Shown: positions 58,139 through 64,000 of the stretch, in pieces
Numbering within the stretch: position 1 is the first letter of the stretch
Layout of the letters: every line of letters starts with the position of its first letter
Source of the DNA: Reyranella sp.
GTDB lineage: Bacteria > Pseudomonadota > Alphaproteobacteria > Reyranellales > Reyranellaceae
NCBI RefSeq assembly: GCF_004297405.1
Contig: NZ_SCVC01000032.1
Coordinates: 248,001-312,000, forward strand
Direction of reading: 5' to 3'
Length of the DNA stretch: 64,000 bases
Position numbers and translations under genes: made by a program
The notes under the pieces: generated by a model
Seen by the model: only the letters and a program-made list of their open reading frames with translations
Databases searched by the model: none
Told to the model about the DNA's origin: nothing

Positions 58139-58579
58139 ATGAAGCTGCTGCTGATCCAGGGTGCCAACATGGAGTATCTCGGCCGCCGCCAGCCAGAACT
58201 CTACGGTACGACGACAGCCAAGGATCTTGATTCAATTCTGCGCCGCCACGCCAAAGAGCTCGGCGTTACCTTGGATATTCTCTACACCAACACCGAAGGC
58301 GAGGCCGTGTCGGCGATCTATCGCGCCGATCGCGCCAAGATCGACGGCATCCTGTTCAACCCTGCGGGTTTTCTCCATGCCGGTCACGCCTTGCGTGACT
58401 GCTTGCGGTCGATCTCTGCGCCTGCCATCGAGATCCACATCACCAACATCGAGAAGCGCGGCTTTGGCTCGGTAACGGCTGAGGCGGCGGTCGGCATGGT
58501 CGCGGGCTTCGGGGTCGATTCCTATGTCCTCGCCCTCGAAGGTATGGTGGCGCGGCTGCGGAAAGCAGCGACCGCCTGA
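58139..58579 (+). CDS. Type II 3-dehydroquinate dehydratase-like protein
   Basis: The 146-residue flavodoxin-like protein matches AroQ but diverges from it. It keeps the residues placing substrate: Arg and Tyr in GRRQPELYG, Asn and His in FNPAGFLHAGHALRD, His in EIHITN and Arg in EKRG. The loop after that Arg (GFGSVTAEAA) replaces the usual EEFRHHSYLSP. It may be a housekeeping dehydroquinase of an unusual subtype or a paralogue with another substrate. GGGAGGGG precedes the ATG. It lies 101 bp downstream of gltD. Confidence 0.82.
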   Translation: MKLLLIQGANMEYLGRRQPELYGTTTAKDLDSILRRHAKELGVTLDILYTNTEGEAVSAIYRADRAKIDGILFNPAGFLHAGHALRDCLRSISAPAIEIHITNIEKRGFGSVTAEAAVGMVAGFGVDSYVLALEGMVARLRKAATA

Positions 58580-58593
58580 CGTTCAGCTTGGCG

Positions 58594-59517
58594 CTACCAC
58601 ATTCCGGTGGCGAGCGTCGTCGGCGCATAGTCGCCAAATTGCCAGCGGAAGGGGAAGACCCCGCGGCGGAGCCACCCGCGTTCGACATCGACGTGCCACA
58701 GACGCTCCGTACCTGATGGTCCTCTGCCGTCAGGATGCCACTCGATGGTGACGTTGCCCTGAAGTTGCAGCAGATCACCCGAGGCGAAATCGATGAACAA
58801 CAGGCCGGCGCGCGGGTCGCCCAGCAAGTTGCCAAGCGTGTTGAAGAAGCGATTGCCTCGGAAGTCGGGAATCGTGAGTTTGTTACCCTGCACATCGACG
58901 AAGCCCGGGCGACCACCACGGTGAGACATATCGAGTCCGCCTTCGGTGCCCAGTTCGTTGCGTGACCTGCTTGCGACGAAGAACGTATCGGCCGTCGCGA
59001 TGATCGCGCGCGCCGCATCGTCCAATCCATCAAGAGCTGTAACCTGCACCGTCGCCGCGACGGGATGGGGCACTGGCGCGCGCGTCTGAATATACTGCGC
59101 GCAATTTCCGAAGCTCTGCGTGATGTGCACATCGACGCCATTGTCCGTCGCCACGATACGACCGTTGGCGCGATTACGCCGACGCGTCGTGAGGTCGATG
59201 CCGATCAACCCGATCTCGGCGCCGGCAACGAAACCCGAAGTCGCAGGATCGTCGTCGCGTGGCCGCGACGCGATGCGCAGCGTCGTCGGGTCGGGCGAGG
59301 AGACGAAACCATAGGGGCCTGTCAGCACGGACGCCATTGGCCAGCCATGTGAGTCGGGTGTTGCCGTGAAGAGGTAAGGCAGCAGCGGAAAGAACTCGCG
59401 ATGCTGCTCGGGCATGAACGGCCGGATCGGCGCACGTCCGGCGCCCTTTCCAGCCAAGGCCTGCGCGGCCAGCTCGTCGGCATGGAACGGCAGGAAAGTC
59501 ATGGTGTCGGCGGTCAT
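58594..59517 (-). CDS. Pyridoxamine 5'-phosphate oxidase-fold protein
   Basis: The 307-residue protein has a split-barrel FMN-binding fold: GWPMASVLTGPYGFVSSPDPTTLRIASR, AEIGLIGIDLTTRRRNRANGRI, then a second half with HRGGRPGFVDVQGNKLTIPDFRGNRFFNTLGNLLGDPRAGLLFID. The long two-domain form resembles flavoproteins annotated as PPOX family; substrate unknown. It overlaps the GFA gene stop (TGATG), so the two are translationally coupled. Confidence 0.85.
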   Translation of the reverse strand: MTADTMTFLPFHADELAAQALAGKGAGRAPIRPFMPEQHREFFPLLPYLFTATPDSHGWPMASVLTGPYGFVSSPDPTTLRIASRPRDDDPATSGFVAGAEIGLIGIDLTTRRRNRANGRIVATDNGVDVHITQSFGNCAQYIQTRAPVPHPVAATVQVTALDGLDDAARAIIATADTFFVASRSRNELGTEGGLDMSHRGGRPGFVDVQGNKLTIPDFRGNRFFNTLGNLLGDPRAGLLFIDFASGDLLQLQGNVTIEWHPDGRGPSGTERLWHVDVERGWLRRGVFPFRWQFGDYAPTTLATGMW

Positions 59518-59909
59518 CACAAACCCTCCGGCTTCTCCGGCACCTGCCGCTTGGGGTCGTACCAGGAGGCGGCGTCCGATCGCCAAATATGGATCTCCGG
59601 CCGTTCGCCGACCGGCGTGTCGAGGCAACCCAGTCGCAGCAACACGACCGGCTGGGCGATCCGCTCGGCCATGACATGCGAGCCGCACTTGCTGCAGAAG
59701 CGACGGAACTTGCCGGGTGAGGATTCGATGGCACCCAGCACGCTCTCGCCCTTGGTCCAGCGGAATTTTTCCCGCGGCACGGCCGTCACAGACGAAAAGG
59801 CAGCGCCGTGCGTCTTGCGGCAGGTCTGGCAGTGGCAATGGACGATGCATTCGAGAGGCGCGTCGGCTTCGTAGGCGACGGCACCACACAGACAGCTTCC
59901 GGTCAGCAT
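59517..59909 (-). CDS. GFA family (CENP-V/GFA) zinc protein
   Basis: The 130-residue protein has the Cys pattern of the GFA fold: GSCLCGAVAYE, HCHCQTCRKTHG and RRFCSKCGSHV. The name comes from glutathione-dependent formaldehyde activation in Paracoccus; most members lack proven function. AGGAGG precedes the ATG. It is divergent from a LysR regulator across a perfect palindrome. Confidence 0.92.
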   Translation of the reverse strand: MLTGSCLCGAVAYEADAPLECIVHCHCQTCRKTHGAAFSSVTAVPREKFRWTKGESVLGAIESSPGKFRRFCSKCGSHVMAERIAQPVVLLRLGCLDTPVGERPEIHIWRSDAASWYDPKRQVPEKPEGL

Positions 59910-59984
59910 CGGCGGTCCTCCTTTGTCGATCCTCAACATAAGGGTGGGCGATTGCGTCTTGAATTGCATCAATGTAAAAATCAC

Positions 59985-60003
59985 TATTCCAATTTTTGGA
60001 ATA
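59985..60003. promoter_or_regulatory. Perfect LysR-type operator palindrome
   Basis: TATTCCAATTTTTGGAATA: two 8-bp perfect arms with a TTT centre, fitting the T-N11-A LysR box. It lies between the divergent GFA and LysR genes, 6 bp ahead of the LysR ATG and about 75 bp ahead of the GFA ATG. Likely binding site of this LysR protein. Confidence 0.75.
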
Positions 60004-60008
60004 ATATC

Positions 60009-60905
60009 ATGGATCGTCTCGACGAGCTCGCCATCTTCGTGCGCATCGTGGAGGAGGGGAGTCTGGTGCGGGCGGCCCAGCGTCTGCGCCGTTCGCCCCC
60101 TGCGGTCACGCGCGCCCTGGCGGCGCTCGAGGACCGGATCGGCGTGCGTCTGGTCGATCGCACGACGCGGCGGCTGGCGCCCACCGAGGCCGGCCGCGCG
60201 CTCTATGATCGCGCCCGCGCGGTCGTGGCCGACTACGACGCCGCCACCGCCGGCGCGCGTGAAGCGCCGGTGCGTGGCCTGTTGCGCATCACCGCGCCGG
60301 TGCAGTTCGGCCGCCGCCACATCGCGCCCATCGCCACGCGCTTCCTCGACGCGCATCAGGATGTCGAGATCGAACTCCTGCTGAACGACCGCAACGTCGA
60401 CTTGATCGAAGAAGGGATCGATATTGCCTTGCGCATCGGCGCGTTGGCCGATTCGACCTTGAGTGCGCGGCCGGTGGGTCATGTGCTGCGACAATGGGCG
60501 GCCAGTCCGGCGTATCTCGCCCGACATGGCACACCGCGGTCGCCGGCTGATCTTGCGCAACACGAGGCTCTGCTCGGCACGTCGCGCGGCGCGATGGAAT
60601 GGAACTTCGCCGGCAGCCGCCGAGGCGCGCCGTTGCATCTCGCGGGGCGCCTGCGGGTCGACGATGTCGAAACCCGGCTGCGCGCGACGCGAGACGGACG
60701 CGGCATCGCGCAGTTCCTGTCGTATCAGATTGCCGATGATCTTGCGGCCGGCCGGCTGGTGCGCCTGTTGAGTGATTATGAGCCGCCGCCGTTGCCGGTG
60801 CAGTTGCTCACCAAGGGTCGCGCCCATCGTGCGCCAAAGATCGACGCCTTCCTCGACTTCGCTGTCAGGAGACTTACGTCACTTTCCGTACTGAGTCCGG
60901 ATTGA
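60009..60905 (+). CDS. LysR-family transcriptional regulator
   Basis: The 298-residue protein has an N-terminal HTH (MDRLDELAIFVRIVEEGSLVRAAQRLRRSPPAVTRALAALED, VRLVDRTTRRLAPTEAG) and an effector domain with RGLLRITAPVQFGRRHIAPIATRFLDAHQDVEIELLLNDRNVDLIEEGIDIALRIGALADSTL, the CrgA/AaeR subgroup. Probable regulator of the divergent GFA-PPOX pair and of itself. Confidence 0.95.
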   Translation: MDRLDELAIFVRIVEEGSLVRAAQRLRRSPPAVTRALAALEDRIGVRLVDRTTRRLAPTEAGRALYDRARAVVADYDAATAGAREAPVRGLLRITAPVQFGRRHIAPIATRFLDAHQDVEIELLLNDRNVDLIEEGIDIALRIGALADSTLSARPVGHVLRQWAASPAYLARHGTPRSPADLAQHEALLGTSRGAMEWNFAGSRRGAPLHLAGRLRVDDVETRLRATRDGRGIAQFLSYQIADDLAAGRLVRLLSDYEPPPLPVQLLTKGRAHRAPKIDAFLDFAVRRLTSLSVLSPD

Positions 60906-60963
60906 CACTCGATGTGCAAGTCCCTAGCTCGTAACTCATCGGTTAAGAAGCTGGGAGTATTCA

Positions 60964-61317
60964 ATGTCGTATGTCGATGGTTTCGTCCTCGTTGTGCCGA
61001 AGAAGAACCTAGCCGCCTACAAGAGCATGGCCAAAAAGGCCGGCAAGGTTTGGCGCGAACATGGTGCGCTCGATTATCGCGAGTGTGTCGGCGACGATCT
61101 CAAGGTCAAGTTCGGTCTGCCGTTTCCCAAGCTCATAAAGACCAAACCGAACGAGACGATCGTCTTCTCCTACATCGTCTACAAGTCGCGCGCGCACCGC
61201 GACAAGGTCAACGCCAAGGTGATGGCCGATCCGCGCCTGCAGAAGATGCCCAAGGAGATGCCCTTCGATATGAAGCGCATGGCCTATGGCGGCTTCAAGA
61301 CGATCGTTGCGGCCTAG
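60964..61317 (+). CDS. DUF1428 family protein
   Basis: The 117-residue protein matches DUF1428: MSYVDGFVLVVPKKNLAAYK, WREHGALDYRECVGDDL and MPFDMKRMAYGGFKTIV. It has a ferredoxin-like alpha/beta dimeric-barrel fold with no established role. It starts 58 bp after the LysR stop with GGGAG upstream. Confidence 0.9.
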   Translation: MSYVDGFVLVVPKKNLAAYKSMAKKAGKVWREHGALDYRECVGDDLKVKFGLPFPKLIKTKPNETIVFSYIVYKSRAHRDKVNAKVMADPRLQKMPKEMPFDMKRMAYGGFKTIVAA

Positions 61318-61383
61318 CGATCCCGATCGCCAGCGCTGTCATGCTGCATGGTGTCTCGTCTACTTAAGCTGTAGACGAACGCC

Positions 61384-62406
61384 ATGCAGGAACAACACCC
61401 GGATCCACTGATCGAAGAAGCTCTGCGCTGGTCTGTCGTCCTGAAGAACAGGTCGGTAAGCGCCGATGACCGCGCCGCCTTCGATCGCTGGCTGCAGGCG
61501 GATCCGCGCCATGAGGCTGCTTGGACGCAAGCTCAGCAAGTCTGGATGCGAGTCGGCAAGATTGGTCCGGCCTTCGCCAATCGTGCGCCGCCGCCCAAAC
61601 CCAGGCAGCCTACACCCGCACCTGGAGCCCGACCGCCTCTCGCCGCCACCCCCGCAATGCGGCCGGCCGTCTCTCGTCCTGCACCGGTCAGCCGTCGTCG
61701 TCTCTTCTTTGCCGCGGCGGCCGTGGCGGCGATCGCGGCGCCGACGGCCTTGGTCCTGTCCCGACCAGGTCTGTTTGCCGATCAGCGCACCGCCGTGGGC
61801 GAGCGCCGTACGGTTGCCTTGCCGGATGGCTCAACGATCGAGTTGGCAGGTGCATCGGCTTTGTCGGTCGATTTTACGGCAAGTATGCGCCGCGTCGTGC
61901 TGCAGGAAGGCGAGGCCTTCTTCAACGTCGCGCACGATCCGGCGCGGCCCTTTGTGGTCGAAGCTGCATCGGGACATGTCCAGGCGCTGGGCACGGCCTT
62001 CGATATCAAGCTTGGTGCGGATGCCGTCGTGGTTGCGGTCAGCGAGCAGTCGGTCGAGGTATCGCTGGCAGGGGCGCCGCCGGTGATCGTTCGCGACGGC
62101 CAGCAAGTGCGCTATCGCGCAGGCCAACTGAGCGCGGTGCGCGAGGCCGATCTGGCGCAGGTCCAAGCCTGGCGGCACGACCGTCTGGTCTTCCAGGAGG
62201 CGAAGCTCGGCGATGTGATCGCCGATCTCGAGCGCTATCGCGGCGGCCGCATCGTGACGACCGATTCCCGCCTGCGCGACATGCCGGTCTCTGGCGAGTT
62301 CGATACACGCCAGGCCGATGCCGCCATCGATACGCTTGCCTCGGCGCTATCGATCCGCGTGCGCCGGTTGACAGACTTCCTGGTCGTGCTGTCGCCGAAG
62401 GCTTGA
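61384..62406 (+). CDS. FecR-family anti-sigma/regulator protein
   Basis: The 340-residue protein has an N-terminal DUF4880-type helical domain (EEALRWSVVLKNRSVSADDRAAFDRWLQADPRHEAAWTQAQQVW), a Pro-rich linker, one transmembrane helix (RRRLFFAAAAVAAIAAPTALVL), the periplasmic FecR domain (ADQRTAVGERRTVALPDGSTIELAGASAL) and a C-terminal STN-like domain (GDVIADLERYRGGRIVTTDSRLRDMPVSGEF). FecR normally controls an ECF sigma factor with a TonB receptor; neither lies next to it here. It converges on the DUF1194 gene. Confidence 0.92.
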   Translation: MQEQHPDPLIEEALRWSVVLKNRSVSADDRAAFDRWLQADPRHEAAWTQAQQVWMRVGKIGPAFANRAPPPKPRQPTPAPGARPPLAATPAMRPAVSRPAPVSRRRLFFAAAAVAAIAAPTALVLSRPGLFADQRTAVGERRTVALPDGSTIELAGASALSVDFTASMRRVVLQEGEAFFNVAHDPARPFVVEAASGHVQALGTAFDIKLGADAVVVAVSEQSVEVSLAGAPPVIVRDGQQVRYRAGQLSAVREADLAQVQAWRHDRLVFQEAKLGDVIADLERYRGGRIVTTDSRLRDMPVSGEFDTRQADAAIDTLASALSIRVRRLTDFLVVLSPKA

Positions 62407-62409
62407 TGG

Positions 62410-63309
62410 TCAGTCCGGCGTGACGCCGAACCGACGCTGCCAGAAATCACGGCTGCGGCGCTCGCCGACATCGCAGCCGAGTTCGTATTCCGGCTGGACG
62501 AAGCGTGTGTAGTCCTCTTCGCTGCGAGGCGGCCGGCGGCCGCTTTGCGCGAGTTGCACGCCGTGGCGATCCGCGCCGAGATCGCCGATGTCGAAGTCAT
62601 TCAACGGGCCGATATCGGCCACTTCCTGCAGGAGCTTCTTGCGAATGGCGCGGGGGAAGTCCTCGAAGCTCCGCGCCACCTCCACAAAGGACCGGGGGCC
62701 TCCCGTCACACAGTGCAGGTAGTATTTGTCGAGATCGTCCTCGGCTGGGAAGCCGAACGGGTTGGGCCGGCCGTTCATGATCGGCAGCCCGTTGATGACG
62801 ATGCGCTCCTTCAGCGCGTCGTGGCGCACATCGGTGACGAGGCCGCCGTCGTTGTTCGAGCCGTCGCCCGAGATGTCGAGCACTTTGCGGTCGGCCTCGT
62901 AAGGGCTGCGGCTGTACATCGGAACGGCATAGCGGATGGCGCCACTGATCGAGGTACGGCGCGCGATCGAAATCGGTGCGTCGTTGAGCCGGCGCGCAAA
63001 GGCCTCGATGGCGGCTTCCGAGTCGAGCAACGTCCAATCGACCAGCAGTTTCTGCACCCAGGCGTCGGACCATTCGAAGTAGGCGACGGAGATGCGGCCG
63101 TGGTTGCCGCCCAGGATCGCCTTGACGATGACCGGGTCGCGAAATGCATCGACATACCCCTGGCGCTGCAGGCGGGCTTCGTCGGGGTCGATACTGCCCG
63201 AGATGTCGATCGCCAGGACCAGGGCGAGGTCCACTTCCTTTTTGTCCTGCGCCGCCGCGGGAAAGGCCGCGAACAGGAGGAGAGTGAACAGACCGAGCAG
63301 CCGACGCAT
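62410..63309 (-). CDS. DUF1194 exported VWA-like protein
   Basis: The 299-residue protein has a signal peptide (MRRLLGLFTLLLFAAFPAAAQ) followed by a von Willebrand A fold. LALVLAIDISGSID is the MIDAS D-x-S-x-S motif, SISGAIRYAVPM and VLDISGDGSNNDGG supply the other metal residues. The family (DUF1194) is common in alphaproteobacteria; function unknown, likely periplasmic binding. It is divergent from the acyl-CoA dehydrogenase gene. Confidence 0.9.
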   Translation of the reverse strand: MRRLLGLFTLLLFAAFPAAAQDKKEVDLALVLAIDISGSIDPDEARLQRQGYVDAFRDPVIVKAILGGNHGRISVAYFEWSDAWVQKLLVDWTLLDSEAAIEAFARRLNDAPISIARRTSISGAIRYAVPMYSRSPYEADRKVLDISGDGSNNDGGLVTDVRHDALKERIVINGLPIMNGRPNPFGFPAEDDLDKYYLHCVTGGPRSFVEVARSFEDFPRAIRKKLLQEVADIGPLNDFDIGDLGADRHGVQLAQSGRRPPRSEEDYTRFVQPEYELGCDVGERRSRDFWQRRFGVTPD

Positions 63310-63443
63310 GGCGATCTCCGCGTTGGTGTACGCAGTGCAGGGCAAAAAGCATACCGCTCGTCGGAAGCCGCTGTCAGCCGTGCACTGGACGGTGGCCGTG
63401 GGTGATCTGTAGCTTCTGTGTGACGACGGAACGGAGGAAGCCC

Positions 63444-64000
63444 ATGGATCTTGCCCTGAGCGCTGCGGATCAAGCTTTTCGCGATGAGGTGCGCCGCTTC
63501 CTCGACGAGCATCTGACCGAAGACCTGCGCGAGGCCGGCCGCAAGACCGGTGGCGTCTTTGCCGACTTCGACGCCGGGCGGCGCTGGCACAGGGTGCTGG
63601 CCAAGCAGGGATGGTCGGCCGCCACTTGGCCCAAGGAGTATGGCGGCACCGGCTGGAATGCCACCCAGCGCTACATCTTCTCGCGTGAATGCACAGCGGC
63701 TGATGCGCCACGCATCTTCTCGATGGGATTGCGCATGGTCGGACCCGTCATCATGAAGTTCGGGACGCCGGAGCAGAAAGCCAAGTACCTGCCGCGTATC
63801 GTGGCGGGCGACATCGTGTTCTGTCAGGGCTACTCCGAGCCGGGCTCGGGTTCCGATCTCGCGAGCCTCAAGACCCGCGCCGTGCGCGAGGGCGACGATT
63901 ATGTAATCAACGGCACCAAGATCTGGACGACAGGCGCGCATGTCGCCGATCACATGTTCTGCCTCGTGCGCACCGCGACCGACGGCAAGCCGCAGGACGG
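63444..64000 (+). CDS. Acyl-CoA dehydrogenase, N-terminal part
   Basis: Translated directly, the window ends 185 codons into an acyl-CoA dehydrogenase. MDLALSAADQAFRDEVRRFLDEHL is the N-terminal helix, WPKEYGGTGW the family loop, QGYSEPGSGSDLASLKT the FAD-contact strand and GTKIWTTGAHVADHMFCLVRT the middle beta-domain. It oxidises acyl-CoA to enoyl-CoA with FAD. GGAGGAAG precedes the ATG. The catalytic Glu lies beyond the window. Confidence 0.93.
   Translation, partial: MDLALSAADQAFRDEVRRFLDEHLTEDLREAGRKTGGVFADFDAGRRWHRVLAKQGWSAATWPKEYGGTGWNATQRYIFSRECTAADAPRIFSMGLRMVGPVIMKFGTPEQKAKYLPRIVAGDIVFCQGYSEPGSGSDLASLKTRAVREGDDYVINGTKIWTTGAHVADHMFCLVRTATDGKPQD

Overview
The window is 64 kb of a GC-rich, gene-dense bacterial chromosome. 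Several features suggest an alphaproteobacterium with a large, catabolically versatile genome: IlvD/Edd- and Bug/TctC-type genes, a fused PutA, GltBD, many LysR/AraC/ArsR/TetR/MocR regulators, and SCP-x type thiolase and MaoC genes. A Reyranella- or Bradyrhizobium-like soil organism would fit, but that is inferred from gene style, not from a phylogenetic test. I see no rRNA, tRNA, CRISPR array, insertion sequence, integrase or replication origin.

Layout. 1-9.2 kb holds a partial MDR oxidoreductase, a lipoprotein lysozyme, htpG, a phyH-type dioxygenase/IlvD-family dehydratase pair, an exported repeat protein and an 8-oxoguanine deaminase-like amidohydrolase. 9.3-10.5 kb is a small accessory patch: a two-lobed TIR protein and a decayed copy of a gamma-glutamyltransferase gene. 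10.5-18.1 kb has a LysR/cupin divergent pair and a minus-strand run: rraA-like, Bug receptor, amidohydrolase, glutathione peroxidase, small exported protein, ggt. 18.2-19.4 kb is a second accessory patch. It holds an unknown membrane protein and a truncated ORF between two copies of the 3' end of a D-aminoacylase gene, with all differences between the copies silent. 19.3-22.5 kb has D-aminoacylase, a BKACE-family protein and HdeD.

22.6-28.2 kb is the most interesting block: a NUDT19-like Nudix hydrolase, a leader with a possible short peptide and hairpins, then an HMG-CoA-synthase homologue fused to a DUF35 Zn-ribbon/OB domain, an SCP-x type thiolase, a HadA-like and a HadB-like MaoC protein and an SDR reductase. 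By eye, the HMGS homologue has lost all three catalytic residues of the family (Glu, Cys and His replaced by Thr77, Leu109 and Pro230). The thiolase and the HadB/SDR proteins keep theirs. The set looks like an uncharacterised CoA-thioester processing complex.

28.3-37.9 kb contains a MocR/EamA divergent pair, AraC/DUF2000, an ArsR-SRPBCC-NTF2-MFS operon, a cyclic-nucleotide-binding patatin phospholipase coupled to a DUF2817 peptidase-like protein, and a PaaI-like thioesterase. 37.9-42.7 kb is a TonB receptor-MFS-methyltransferase-TetR operon. A 25-bp palindrome lies in front of it, and its TetR protein is His-rich. 42.8-51.8 kb has apt/amidase, DUF2798, hrpB, an EthD gene coupled to putA, and a small lipoprotein. 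51.9-58.6 kb has gltB-gltD and a divergent type II dehydroquinase-like gene. 58.6-64 kb has a PPOX/GFA pair facing a LysR gene across a perfect palindrome, DUF1428, an orphan FecR, a DUF1194 VWA protein and a partial acyl-CoA dehydrogenase.
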